Assembly: GCF_013340285.1 (NCBI RefSeq)
Contig: NZ_BLVO01000013.1
Coordinates: 975,574 to 1,039,573 of the forward strand
From: Desulfovibrio subterraneus
GTDB taxonomy: Bacteria; Desulfobacterota; Desulfovibrionia; Desulfovibrionales; Desulfovibrionaceae
Length of the DNA stretch: 64,000 bases
Direction of reading: 5' to 3'
Below, one piece after another: positions 7,598 through 16,172 of this stretch. The notes beneath the pieces were generated by a model. That model ran no database searches, was not told the origin of the DNA, and was given only the letters and a program-made list of their open reading frames with translations. The translations under genes and the position numbers were made by a program. Every line of letters begins with the position of its first letter. The stretch's first letter is position 1.

Positions 7598-8722
7598 GTG
7601 TCCATATTGCGACGTTTCTGGCCCGGCACCCACACGGGAAAACCGGGAAACACCATTCTTTCTCCCGTCAGAGGTACTCCTCCGGGGGAGAGAGATACCC
7701 GCGCCGCCATCAACGAGCTTTCACAGGCTGTCCGCAATGATCCGGACGCCGTGGAGATCTATCTCGCCCTCGGAAACCTCTTCCGGTCTCAGGGGGAAAT
7801 TGAACGGGCGGTCCAGATACGGAGCAATCTGATCGTTCGCCCGGGTCTTGACGACAAGTTCAAGGCCCGGGCCTATTTCGAGCTCGGCCACGATTACAAG
7901 CGCGGCGGATTCATGGACCGCGCCATGCAATCTTTTGAACAGGCCCGCAAGCTCGGCGGAGAAACGGAAGAACTGCTCAGGGCCATGGCACGGCTCTATG
8001 CCGAAACCGGCAGCTTTCAGAATGCGGCCAGCCTTTACGGCAAGCTGGATCACAGAATTGCTCAGGCCCATTATCTGGTCCGCCATGCGGAAGAGCTGTA
8101 TGATGCCGGTGCCGTTTCCGACAGCAAAAAACTTCTGCACAAGGCCCTGAAAGTTTACAGCGGCTCGGTCGAGGCATGGCTTGCGCTTATTTCGCTGGCC
8201 ACCACCGATCGGGAATGGAGAAAAACAGGTCTGCTGCTTACGCAGGCGCTTGGCTCCGTTGCTCCTTCCATGCGCTTCCTGCTGCTGGAAGGCATGCTCT
8301 CCTTTTCTCCCTCCAAGACCGAGGCGACCAAGGAAAGCAAAGGCGAGTTCACCGCCAACCTTTGCGAGGCGGTCATGCCCGCTCTGGAGGCGCAGGCACC
8401 TGACCTTATTCTGCAGTACTACGGGGCTCTTTTTCTGCTGCGCTGCGGGAATCCTGAAGAAGCCAACGCATGGCTCGCAAAAACCATGGTGCTCAGCCCC
8501 GATTTCTGGGCGGCACGGCTTGAGCTTCTTGGCCTTTCCATGGATGACCAGCCCCTTTCGCCGGTTTTTCGCAACCATCTTGCCTTCTTCGTGGAACAGG
8601 CAAAACAGGTGAAACGCTTCGTGTGCAGCAGTTGTGGCATACGCCGTTCCCATACCTTCTATGTCTGCCCGCGTTGCCGCAGTTGGCATTCCGCCGCTTT
8701 CAGAATCACGCTGCAAGACTGA
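7598..8722 (+). CDS. LapB/YciM-like tetratricopeptide protein with C-terminal zinc ribbon
   Basis: 374 aa, GTG start three bases after the lapA-like stop. Tandem TPR helices occupy about residues 40-310 (for example A-I-N-E-L-S-Q-A-V-R-N-D-P-D-A-V-E-I-Y-L-A-L-G-N-L). The C-terminus carries a rubredoxin-like metal site, C-S-S-C-G...C-P-R-C, followed by W-H-S. This architecture (TPRs plus a C-terminal rubredoxin domain) is diagnostic of LapB/YciM. In that family an N-terminal membrane helix anchors the protein. Here the N-terminus is not convincingly hydrophobic, so anchoring may depend on the LapA partner. Confidence 0.82.
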   Translation: MSILRRFWPGTHTGKPGNTILSPVRGTPPGERDTRAAINELSQAVRNDPDAVEIYLALGNLFRSQGEIERAVQIRSNLIVRPGLDDKFKARAYFELGHDYKRGGFMDRAMQSFEQARKLGGETEELLRAMARLYAETGSFQNAASLYGKLDHRIAQAHYLVRHAEELYDAGAVSDSKKLLHKALKVYSGSVEAWLALISLATTDREWRKTGLLLTQALGSVAPSMRFLLLEGMLSFSPSKTEATKESKGEFTANLCEAVMPALEAQAPDLILQYYGALFLLRCGNPEEANAWLAKTMVLSPDFWAARLELLGLSMDDQPLSPVFRNHLAFFVEQAKQVKRFVCSSCGIRRSHTFYVCPRCRSWHSAAFRITLQD

Positions 8723-8816
8723 TTTTTCATCCCGTTCCTCTGCTCTCCCCTATTGAGCAGTTGGACATCATCATAACTTTCACCACATTTTCATGACGTT
8801 AGAATCGAACAATACC

Positions 8817-11534
8817 ATGAGCGACGCCGCAATTCCCAAGCTTACCCCCATGTTCGAGCAGTACTTCCAGATCAAGGAAGACTACAAGGACTGCCTGCTT
8901 TTCTACCGCATGGGCGACTTCTACGAACTCTTTTTCGAGGATGCAGAAATTGCGGCCCGTGATCTTCAGATCGCCCTGACAAGCCGTTCAAGCCCGAATG
9001 CCGACTACCGCATCCCCATGTGCGGTGTTCCCTATCATGCGGCGGAAACTTACCTGCCTCAGTTGCTTGAAAAGGGCCACAAGGTTGCCATCTGCGAGCA
9101 GATTGAAGACCCCAAGGAAGCCAAAGGGCTGGTCAAACGCGCCGTAAAACGGGTGCTGACCCCCGGCACCGTGGTGGAAGACGCAAACCTTGCCGCCAAG
9201 GGACACAACTTTCTTGCCGCCCTGTTCTGGGATGAAGCGGCAGCCAGCGGTGGTCTTGCCTGGATGGATTACTCCACTGGCGACTGGTCCGGCCTTTCCG
9301 TGACCAAAATCAACGAGCTGTGGCAATGGGCTCAGAAGATGGGCCCACGCGAGCTGCTGGTGCCGGATACGGTTGCCGTGCCGGAATCCTTTGCGCTGGT
9401 TAATACGCATATAAACCGCATGCCGTCGCGCCCCGCATTCGACTATGCCAGCAGTCGCGACCGCGTCATGCAGGTACACAACATTACAGACCTTGCAGTT
9501 GTCGGCCTTGAAAAGCACAAGGAGCTTACCCGCGCGTGCGGAGCGCTGCTCACCTACCTTGGGCAAACCCAGAAGCAGGAACTCACACACCTTGGGCAAT
9601 TCAAACTGCTCAATCTGAGCAAGCATCTTATCCTTGATGAAATCACAGAGCGGAACCTTGAAATATTCCGCCGTCTTGATGGTAGAAAAGGGCTGGGTAC
9701 CCTCTGGCACGTCCTTGACCAGACACAGACACCCATGGGCGGGCGTCTGCTTGAAGAACGTCTGCGCCACCCGTGGCGGGAATTGGGCCCCATCAGTGAA
9801 ACGCTTGATGCGGTTGCACATTTCGCATCGCGTGACAGCCTGCGCAATGAGTTTCGCACTGCTCTGCGGGACGTATATGACATCGAGCGCCTGAGCACGC
9901 GCATACAGCTCAACAGGGCCACGCCCAAAGATTACATTGCGCTGCGTAACAGCCTCGATTCACTGCCACGCATCCGCACAATTCTGGAGCAACCGGATAC
10001 TACTGGCGGTTATACCACCGCCGATGAAGATCAGGGGCTGTCCCTTCCCGGCTTCCTTGCCCGCCTGCTTGCCAACTGGGACGACATGTTCGACTACAGT
10101 GACATGCTGGACAGAGCCCTTGTGGACAACCCGCCTCATCTGCTCACGGAAGGCGGACTCTTCAAATCCGGTTACAAACCGGAACTGGATGAGCTGATTG
10201 AACTGACAGAGCATGGCGAGGCAAAGCTTGAGGAACTGCTGGCAGAAGAACAGCAGAGCTCTAGCCTGCCCAAGCTGAAGATGAAGTATAACAGGGTATT
10301 CGGCTACTTTTTCGAGCTGTCCAACGCTGTCAGGGAATCCGTACCCGAACACTTCATCCGCAGGCAGACGCTGGCCAACGCGGAACGCTTCACCACCCCG
10401 CGCCTCAAGGAGCTGGAAGAAAAATTACTTGAGGCTTCCGATACCCGCAAGACACTTGAATACAAGCTGTTTCAGGAACTGCGCGATCTGGTGGCGCAGG
10501 CCCGTCCCCGCCTGCTGTTCATGGCCGACATGCTCGCATGGCTGGACTACTGGCAAGGCCTTGCCGAGACAGCGCGCAAATGGAACTGGACCCGTCCCGA
10601 ACTGCACAGCGGACAGGACATCACCATAGTTGAAGGGCGTCATCCCGTTGTGGAAGCCGTGCAGGGAAGCAGCAATTTCATTCCCAACGACCTGCGCATA
10701 GATGACAAACGCCGCGTACTGCTCATCACCGGCCCCAACATGGCCGGTAAGTCAACCGTGCTGCGGCAGGCAGCCATTATCTGCATTCTGGCACAGATAG
10801 GCTCATTCGTTCCGGCCCGTGAAGCCCGCATAGGTCTGACAGACCGCATATTCTCCCGCGTGGGCGCATCGGACAATCTGGCACAGGGGCAGTCCACCTT
10901 CATGGTGGAAATGATGGAAACAGCCCGCATTCTGCGACAGGCAAGCAAACGCAGCCTCGTCATTCTGGACGAGATCGGCCGCGGCACATCCACCTTCGAC
11001 GGTCTGTCTCTGGCATGGTCCGTGGTTGAGGAGCTGGCCCGCAGGTCCGATGGCATACGCACGCTTTTTGCCACGCATTACCACGAGCTGACGGCGCTTG
11101 AAGGCACCATACCCGGCGTGCACAACATGAATATCGCCATCAAGGAATGGAACGGCGATATCGTGTTCCTGCGCCGCCTCGTCCCCGGCCCCTCGGACCG
11201 GAGCTATGGTATAGAAGTAGCCAAACTTGCCGGAGTTCCCGCCGGAGTCGTCCGCCGTGCCAAGGAAATTCTCGGAGATCTTGAACGCAAGGCAAAGGCT
11301 TCCGGCCAGCATTTTGAGCCGCCGCGTCCGGCCCAGTCTCTTCTTCCGGGGGTGCCCGCACCGGAACCGCCCAGACAAAAGGAAAAGCCGGTGGTGGAAG
11401 CCCCTGTGCATCCCCTGCTCACGGCTCTGCGCGATATTGATACCGATAATATGACACCAATGGATGCCCTGAAACGCCTGACCGAATGGAAAATGCTCTG
11501 GGGCAGCACTGCAAGCGAGGATAACGATGACTAG
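8817..11534 (+). CDS. mutS: DNA mismatch repair protein MutS
   Basis: About 905 aa. The mismatch-binding motif is at the N-terminus (D-F-Y-E-L-F-F-E-D-A, with the F-x-E-type contact), followed by connector, lever and clamp domains. The ATPase domain has Walker A G-P-N-M-A-G-K-S-T, Walker B (V-I-L-D-E-I-G-R-G-T-S-T-F-D-G) and A-T-H-Y-H-E-L. MutS recognises mismatches and recruits MutL. The start at 8817 (M-S-D-A-A-I-P-K-L-T-P-M-F-E-Q-Y) fits the family better than the in-frame ATG at 8793; neither has a clear ribosome binding site. It overlaps the following lipoprotein gene by eight bases. Confidence 0.95.
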   Translation: MSDAAIPKLTPMFEQYFQIKEDYKDCLLFYRMGDFYELFFEDAEIAARDLQIALTSRSSPNADYRIPMCGVPYHAAETYLPQLLEKGHKVAICEQIEDPKEAKGLVKRAVKRVLTPGTVVEDANLAAKGHNFLAALFWDEAAASGGLAWMDYSTGDWSGLSVTKINELWQWAQKMGPRELLVPDTVAVPESFALVNTHINRMPSRPAFDYASSRDRVMQVHNITDLAVVGLEKHKELTRACGALLTYLGQTQKQELTHLGQFKLLNLSKHLILDEITERNLEIFRRLDGRKGLGTLWHVLDQTQTPMGGRLLEERLRHPWRELGPISETLDAVAHFASRDSLRNEFRTALRDVYDIERLSTRIQLNRATPKDYIALRNSLDSLPRIRTILEQPDTTGGYTTADEDQGLSLPGFLARLLANWDDMFDYSDMLDRALVDNPPHLLTEGGLFKSGYKPELDELIELTEHGEAKLEELLAEEQQSSSLPKLKMKYNRVFGYFFELSNAVRESVPEHFIRRQTLANAERFTTPRLKELEEKLLEASDTRKTLEYKLFQELRDLVAQARPRLLFMADMLAWLDYWQGLAETARKWNWTRPELHSGQDITIVEGRHPVVEAVQGSSNFIPNDLRIDDKRRVLLITGPNMAGKSTVLRQAAIICILAQIGSFVPAREARIGLTDRIFSRVGASDNLAQGQSTFMVEMMETARILRQASKRSLVILDEIGRGTSTFDGLSLAWSVVEELARRSDGIRTLFATHYHELTALEGTIPGVHNMNIAIKEWNGDIVFLRRLVPGPSDRSYGIEVAKLAGVPAGVVRRAKEILGDLERKAKASGQHFEPPRPAQSLLPGVPAPEPPRQKEKPVVEAPVHPLLTALRDIDTDNMTPMDALKRLTEWKMLWGSTASEDNDD

Positions 11535-11982
11535 ATCTACCCTTACAAAGCTTTGTTCCGGCCTTCTTGTGGCCCTGCTTGCCGCTTCACCCATGATTGC
11601 AGGCTGCGGCAAAAAAGGCTGGCCGCAACCCAGAGACACCAGTGACAGCTTCAGCTGGGTTCGGGCCAACGCCACTCCTGCTTCCGGATGCATCCGGGTC
11701 GAAGCGGAATTGAATGGCAATTTGCGCAACATAGAGTATATTGCACTTGAACTGCAGACCGCAGGCTCGGCGGAAGATTGCCCCACCTGCCCCTTCAACC
11801 CCAACGAACGGGTGGAATATCATCCTGAAGAGCTGGGAATCACCTCCCAGCAGGGTGCTTTCTCCACGCTCTACTGCCCCACCCGCAAATCCGGTGCCTA
11901 TCGCTGGAGACTGGTCGGGGTAAACGTCTACGGTACGCTGGAACACGCCACTTCCACCGTCCGTGGTGTGGAAATGGAATAA
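11527..11982 (+). CDS. LptM-like lipoprotein of unknown detail
   Basis: 151 aa. A lipoprotein signal peptide ends in M-I-A-G-C, and the mature protein begins C-G-K-K-G-W-P-Q-P. That resembles the C-G-x-K-G-P start of the small YifL/LptM lipoproteins, which in enterobacteria sit beside dapF and help mature the LPS translocon. Here it overlaps mutS by eight bases and lies 24 bases before lysA, also a diaminopimelate gene. The rest of the protein (about 110 aa, with C-P-T-C-P and a beta-rich R-W-R-L-V-G-V-N-V-Y-G segment) is much longer than LptM. Function beyond an outer-membrane or periplasmic lipoprotein is uncertain. Confidence 0.72.
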   Translation: MTRSTLTKLCSGLLVALLAASPMIAGCGKKGWPQPRDTSDSFSWVRANATPASGCIRVEAELNGNLRNIEYIALELQTAGSAEDCPTCPFNPNERVEYHPEELGITSQQGAFSTLYCPTRKSGAYRWRLVGVNVYGTLEHATSTVRGVEME

Positions 11983-12006
11983 ACAGTTCCGCAACAGGAG
12001 GCACGC

Positions 12007-13254
12007 ATGCATCATTTTGAATACCGTAACGGGGAACTTCATGCCGAAAACGTGCCCGTACGCAAGCTTGCGCAGGAATATGGCACGCCGCTGTATGTGT
12101 ATTCCTCGGCAACGTTCACGCATCACTTCAAGGCGTTCGATTCCGCCTTTGAAGGCATTCAGCACCTTACCTGCTATTCGGTGAAGGCATGCTCCAACAT
12201 CAACATCCTCAAGCTGCTCGGCTCGCTCGGCGCAGGAATGGATATTGTTTCAGGTGGTGAACTGCACCGGGCGCTCAAGGCCGGAGTCCCCGCTGAACGC
12301 ATTGTGTATTCGGGTGTGGGAAAGAAGCACACGGAAATACGCGAAGCGCTGGAAGCCGGAATCCTGATGTTCAATGTGGAATCGAAGCAGGAACTTGAGC
12401 GCATTGCCTCCGTTGCCCGCGAGCTGAACAAGGTTGCCCGCATTTCATTGCGCGTAAACCCGGATGTGGACCCTAAAACGCATCCCTACATCTCCACTGG
12501 ACTCAAAAAGAACAAATTCGGGCTTGATATTGAACAGTCGCTGGCGACCTATCGCAGAGCCGGCGAGCTTGAAGGTGTCGAGCCCATTGGCATCGACTGC
12601 CACATAGGTTCACAGTTGACCAGCATTGAACCTTTCCTCGAAGCGCTGGACAGGGTCATGAAATTCTACGAAACCCTCAAGGCCGAGGGAATAAACATCC
12701 GTTACCTCGACCTTGGCGGCGGGCTTGGCATCCCCTACAATACGGAAGAGCCGCCCCACCCTGTAGAATATGGCAGAGCCGTCACGGAACGCCTCAAGGG
12801 AACCGGACTTACGCTTATTCTTGAACCCGGCCGCGTCATCGCCGGTAACTCCGGCATACTGGTAACCGAGGTTGTGTACACCAAGGATACTCCCAGCAAG
12901 CATTTCGTCATCGTAGATGCCGCCATGAACGATCTGGTGCGCCCCTCCCTGTATCAGTCTTTCCATCGCATTGCGGAAGTTGTCCCACAGGGACGGGAGC
13001 AGCGGGATGTAGATGTGGTCGGCCCCATCTGCGAATCAGGCGACTTTCTTGCGCAGGACAGAACCATCCCCGCCGTGGAGCAAGGGGAACTGCTCGCCCT
13101 GTTCTCTGCAGGGGCGTACGGCTTTTCCATGAGTTCGCAATACAACTCCCGCCTGCGTGCCGCAGAGGTGATGGTGGATGGTGATACCGTCAAGGTCATC
13201 CGCAAGCGCGAAACGTATGCGGACCTCACTGCGCTGGAAGAAGGAAGCCTGTGA
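12007..13254 (+). CDS. lysA: diaminopimelate decarboxylase
   Basis: 415 aa fold-type III PLP enzyme that decarboxylates meso-diaminopimelate to lysine. Visible motifs: the PLP lysine in C-Y-S-V-K-A-C-S-N (near residue 59), the glycine-rich phosphate site L-D-L-G-G-G-L-G-I, L-E-P-G-R, and the C-terminal C-E-S-G-D-F active-site block with G-A-Y-G-F-S-M. AGGAGG lies just upstream of the start. With dapL near the window start, it completes a single-transaminase lysine route. A strong terminator follows about 210 bases downstream. Confidence 0.95.
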   Translation: MHHFEYRNGELHAENVPVRKLAQEYGTPLYVYSSATFTHHFKAFDSAFEGIQHLTCYSVKACSNINILKLLGSLGAGMDIVSGGELHRALKAGVPAERIVYSGVGKKHTEIREALEAGILMFNVESKQELERIASVARELNKVARISLRVNPDVDPKTHPYISTGLKKNKFGLDIEQSLATYRRAGELEGVEPIGIDCHIGSQLTSIEPFLEALDRVMKFYETLKAEGINIRYLDLGGGLGIPYNTEEPPHPVEYGRAVTERLKGTGLTLILEPGRVIAGNSGILVTEVVYTKDTPSKHFVIVDAAMNDLVRPSLYQSFHRIAEVVPQGREQRDVDVVGPICESGDFLAQDRTIPAVEQGELLALFSAGAYGFSMSSQYNSRLRAAEVMVDGDTVKVIRKRETYADLTALEEGSL

Positions 13255-13293
13255 CCGTGACAGTTATACTGCACGACAAATAGACAGCCCGCC

Positions 13294-13316
13294 CAGACAA
13301 CTGGGCCAGTTGTCTG
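13294..13316. repeat. 23-bp near-perfect palindrome downstream of lysA
   Basis: CAGACAACTGG and CCAGTTGTCTG are exact 11-base inverted arms around a single central G. It lies 40 bases after lysA in a stretch rich in CAGACA/CCAGATA-like words (13280-13375). There is no T-run, so it is not an intrinsic terminator. Its form is that of an operator or a cruciform-capable site. No other gene lies between it and the terminator at 13462. Confidence 0.6.
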
Positions 13317-13461
13317 AGCAGATAGCTAAACCAGATACCAGACAAGATACAGGGATCAGATAAACAGGCCAGCTAGACAGGCCAAGTAAAAGCCGGGGAA
13401 TCTAGCCCAAAAATCTAATTTGATAATCTGGTTTAATAAACAGAGCCATCGCACATTGTTA

Positions 13462-13492
13462 ACGCCGGAGGAGAAATCCTCCGGCGTTTTTA
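13462..13492 (+). terminator. intrinsic terminator after lysA
   Basis: ACGCCGGAGGA and TCCTCCGGCGT form an 11-bp stem with a GAAA tetraloop, followed by TTTTTATTT. It ends the mutS-lysA unit. The rest of the 13255-13626 gap is AT-rich promoter-like sequence for the next gene. Confidence 0.9.
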
Positions 13493-13626
13493 TTTAAAAC
13501 TTCTTTTATAATCAGCACCATATCAACTCAATGGATATTTATATAAACAAATGTTCAAAAAAAGCTTGCCACAGGATGAGAACCTTGTTTATAAACAGCA
13601 ACAGAGCAACACGATAAGGAGAAAGC

Positions 13627-14334
13627 ATGGCACAACTGGACTTCCACACGTTCTTCCGCAGACTGGAGAAAGCCACAAGCATCAAAAGTCAGCAGGATCT
13701 TGCAACGGCGCTGGGAGTGAACCGTTCCGCTATTACACAGGCGAAACGCCGCGATGCCGTGCCTTCCAAATGGATTCTGGCCCTGTCACGTCAATTCGGC
13801 CTGAATCCCGACTGGCTTGAATTCGGGAAGGGGATGCCCCAGCGTGCAAAAGCGGATGCCGCTGCAACCGCCTCCCCCGCCCACGCCACTCATTCTGAGC
13901 ACGAACAGGTGGCAAGTATTCCGGCCATTGCGACAGTACCCAAGGTCTACGCACGACTGTGCGCCGGCGGCGGCTCCTTTGACGTGGAGGCAGCCGTGGT
14001 GGAAGAGCACATCTTCAGACAGGACTGGCTTGCCAGAAAGGGAAAGCCCGGTTCCATGGTCCTCATGGATGTGTTCGGCAACAGCATGGAACCCGAAATT
14101 CGGGAAGGCGACATGGTTCTCGTGGACCAGTCGCAAAAGGACATCTTTGCCGGTTCCATCTACGCCGTGGGCCTTGAAGAGACTGTCATGGTCAAACGCC
14201 TTGAACGCAAAATGGGAGAGGTTGTCCTGCATAGCGACAACCCGGACTACTCCCCCATTCAGGTTCGGGGAGACGAGCTTGAGAGTTTTCGCGTCATCGG
14301 GCGCATAGTATGGATTAGTCGGGAATATCGTTAA
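13627..14334 (+). CDS. CI-like transcriptional regulator with S24 peptidase domain
   Basis: 235 aa, AAGGAGA seven bases before the ATG. The N-terminal helix-turn-helix (about 5-70) is of the phage CI repressor type (S-Q-Q-D-L-A-T-A-L-G-V-N-R-S-A-I-T-Q-A-K-R). The C-terminal S24 domain has the serine in F-G-N-S-M-E-P and the lysine in V-M-V-K-R-L-E-R, so RecA-stimulated self-cleavage is conceivable. The Ala-Gly cleavage pair is not obvious; C-A-G-G-G at about 118 is a candidate. No phage genes surround it, so it is probably a host regulator of the kind Desulfovibrio genomes carry in several copies. Target unknown. Confidence 0.85.
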   Translation: MAQLDFHTFFRRLEKATSIKSQQDLATALGVNRSAITQAKRRDAVPSKWILALSRQFGLNPDWLEFGKGMPQRAKADAAATASPAHATHSEHEQVASIPAIATVPKVYARLCAGGGSFDVEAAVVEEHIFRQDWLARKGKPGSMVLMDVFGNSMEPEIREGDMVLVDQSQKDIFAGSIYAVGLEETVMVKRLERKMGEVVLHSDNPDYSPIQVRGDELESFRVIGRIVWISREYR

Positions 14335-14346
14335 TTTTTTCGGAAA

Positions 14347-14370
14347 CAAAAAGGGCAATGCCCTTTTTTT
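14347..14370 (+). terminator. intrinsic terminator after the CI-like gene
   Basis: AAAAGGGC-AAT-GCCCTTTT with seven Ts lies twelve bases after the stop codon of the regulator gene. Confidence 0.85.
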
Positions 14371-14425
14371 GGAACAGCAAAGTTAACTTTAATAAACAAG
14401 AAGGCAACATACAAGGAGAACGGTC

Positions 14426-14590
14426 ATGCAAAAGCGTTTCTGCACCTGTGGTTTCATGGTTCTGGTCGACTACATCATGAACAGCAATTCCTTTGCCTGC
14501 CGGATATTCTCCGCAGGACTCAAGGCCGGACACCGGGTGGAAAGCTGCCCCTGCTGCGGACGCCCGCTTGATATCGACTCTCTGCGGTAA
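14426..14590 (+). CDS. 54-aa cysteine-rich (zinc-ribbon-like) small protein
   Basis: An ATG at 14426 preceded by AAGGAGAACGGTC opens a 54-codon frame. The protein has two cysteine pairs, C-T-C near residue 6 and C-P-C-C-G-R-P-L near residue 43, a plausible zinc-binding arrangement. The good ribosome binding site and the terminators on both sides suggest a real independent small gene. I do not recognise a family. Its partner or target cannot be inferred from the neighbours. Confidence 0.65.
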   Translation: MQKRFCTCGFMVLVDYIMNSNSFACRIFSAGLKAGHRVESCPCCGRPLDIDSLR

Positions 14591-14736
14591 TGTATTGGCC
14601 CGCCCCTATCAAAGCGGAAAGATGCATGCGGGATCAGCCCCGTTTTTTTGGCCCTCTGCTGTTGCATTATATAAACCATCACTTGCGCGAAATACACCGA
14701 CTCTCGAAAAGGCTTCCCCGGTCGGTTGTTTCCTCC

Positions 14737-14779
14737 GCGCGGCATTCCGGTCTGCCCCCGGAGTGCCGCGCTTCCTTTT
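14737..14779 (+). terminator. strong hairpin terminator 30 bases before the hydrolase gene
   Basis: GCGCGGCATTCCGG (14737-14750) pairs with CCGGAGTGCCGCGC (14758-14771), a 14-bp stem with one G-U pair, followed by TTCCTTTTA. It ends only about 30 bases before the hydrolase start codon and about 60 bases after a TATATAA box (14668-14674). It may therefore act as an attenuator for the hydrolase or as the terminator of the 54-aa gene. Confidence 0.7.
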
Positions 14780-14807
14780 ACGTAAATTCAACTATGGAGC
14801 ATCTTCC

Positions 14808-15581
14808 ATGCCCTTATTCAATCATGCCGACGGCCAGCACCTTGATGTGGAAGGTGCAAGTATCTATTTTGAGCTACGGGGAAACCGGAACGGAAAACCG
14901 CTTGTCCTGCTCCACGGTGGCTTCGGTGACATGGAGACCTTCAATGCCCTGCTTCCCTTCATGAAAGCAGACTACCTGCTCATAGGCATAGACAGCCGCG
15001 GACAGGGAAAATCCACGTTGGGCGACGTACCACTCACATACGCCCGAATTCAGAAAGATGTGGAAGAAGTGCTGAAACATCTGGGCATCACCACCGCAAG
15101 CCTTATCGGTCACAGTGATGGTGGCATTGTCGGGCTTCGTCTGGCGGCTGAAGGCAACATCACAATCGAAAAGCTTGTCACCATCGGCTCCCATTGGCAT
15201 CTCGCTGAGGATGACCCGGCGCGCGCCCTGTTTGCGGAAGTAACAGCAGAAAGCTGGAAGGCCATGTTTCCGGAAAGCTACAACGTCTACCAACGGCTCA
15301 ACCCGAAGCCCGATTTCTGCACGCTCACGGACCAGATACTCCGGCTGTGGCTTGATACCGGTCCGGTGGGGTATCCCGGCGAGATGATACGCGACATCAC
15401 AGGCAGCCTGCTTGTGGTTCGCGGAGATGACGACATGCTCATCTCCCGTCAGCAGGCGGTGGAAATTGCAGACATGGTAGCCGGTGCCTGCCTGCTGAAC
15501 GTCCCCTTTGCCAGCCACACCATTCATGAAGAAAAACCCGAGTTGCTCATGAGCTGTATTAACGAATTTCTGGGCAAATGA
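14808..15581 (+). CDS. alpha/beta hydrolase
   Basis: 257 aa from the ATG at 14808 (GGAG nine bases upstream); the longer open frame upstream has no support. The hydrolase fold is clear: oxyanion region V-L-L-H-G-G-F-G-D, nucleophile elbow G-H-S-D-G-G (near residue 105), an acid in V-R-G-D-D-D and the catalytic histidine in F-A-S-H-T-I-H. It resembles proline-iminopeptidase or esterase-type proteins, but the substrate cannot be named. It stands alone between a hairpin and a bidirectional terminator. Confidence 0.82.
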   Translation: MPLFNHADGQHLDVEGASIYFELRGNRNGKPLVLLHGGFGDMETFNALLPFMKADYLLIGIDSRGQGKSTLGDVPLTYARIQKDVEEVLKHLGITTASLIGHSDGGIVGLRLAAEGNITIEKLVTIGSHWHLAEDDPARALFAEVTAESWKAMFPESYNVYQRLNPKPDFCTLTDQILRLWLDTGPVGYPGEMIRDITGSLLVVRGDDDMLISRQQAVEIADMVAGACLLNVPFASHTIHEEKPELLMSCINEFLGK

Positions 15582-15613
15582 TGCAACGCCTGCCCGGACG
15601 CACTTGCAAAGGA

Positions 15614-15645
15614 AAAAGGCCTGCAGCATTAGCTGCAGGCCTTTC
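15614..15645. terminator. bidirectional terminator between the hydrolase and tRNA-Leu
   Basis: AAAGGCCTGCAG and CTGCAGGCCTTT form a 12-bp stem with a six-base loop. T-runs follow on the plus strand (CCTTTCTACCTT) and on the minus strand (CCTTTTTCC). It can serve the hydrolase gene and the tRNA. Confidence 0.85.
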
Positions 15646-15652
15646 TACCTTA

Positions 15653-15739
15653 TGGTGCCGAGGAAGGGACTCGAACCCTTATGGGATTTCTCCCACTACC
15701 CCCTCAAGATAGCGTGTCTACCAATTCCACCACCCCGGC
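15653..15739 (-). tRNA. tRNA-Leu (anticodon GAG)
   Basis: The minus strand reads GCCGGGGTGGTGGAATTGG..., with a seven-base acceptor stem closing against CCTCGGC, the anticodon loop CTTGAGG (GAG, reading CUC), a long class II variable arm (GTGGGAGAAATCCCAT), a T-arm GGTTCGAGTCC and encoded CCA. Total 87 nt. It follows secG on the same strand. Confidence 0.96.
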
Positions 15740-15782
15740 GATTTCCCGTGTATAGCAAGGTCATCAAGACCCGAATACCATA

Positions 15783-16127
15783 TTACTGAGCAGGCTTTTC
15801 AGCAGGCTCCTGCTTGGGGGCAGCCTCTTCCAGAAGAAGGGGCTTGTCCTGTGCGGACTTCTCTTCGATCTTCACATCAATGATGCCGGATTCGTCGGAG
15901 GAGGAATGACCGGTCATGTAGTTGTAGCTCAGGGAAGTAAACAGGAAGATTACGGCCATGATGCCGGTCAGCTTGGCAATCATACCGCCGGCGCCACCGC
16001 TGCCGAACATGGACTGGCTGCCGCCGCCGAAGATGACACCCATACCTTCCTTGCCGGCCTGAAGCAGAACAAGGATAACCAGGGCGACACAGGCCACGAT
16101 ATGCAGGATAAGAATCAGGTTTTCCAC
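15783..16127 (-). CDS. secG: preprotein translocase subunit SecG
   Basis: 114 aa with two membrane helices (about 3-22 and 52-72) and the conserved cytoplasmic loop Q-x-G-K-x-G-M-G-V-I-F-G-G-G-S-Q-S-M-F-G-S-G-G, diagnostic of SecG. The C-terminal tail is charged and rich in E, A and P. SecG assists SecYE/SecA in protein export. AGGAGGA precedes the start. It lies 45 bases downstream of tpiA on the same strand, a linkage common in many bacteria. Confidence 0.94.
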   Translation of the reverse strand: MENLILILHIVACVALVILVLLQAGKEGMGVIFGGGSQSMFGSGGAGGMIAKLTGIMAVIFLFTSLSYNYMTGHSSSDESGIIDVKIEEKSAQDKPLLLEEAAPKQEPAEKPAQ

Positions 16128-16172
16128 TGAGAATGTCCTCCTAGGAACAACGAAGATCGTTGAAATCCAATT

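Noticed and set aside
13627-14334. Prophage region around the CI-like regulator
   Set aside because: Only the regulator is phage-like; neighbouring genes are lysA, a small protein and a hydrolase, with no structural or integrase genes.
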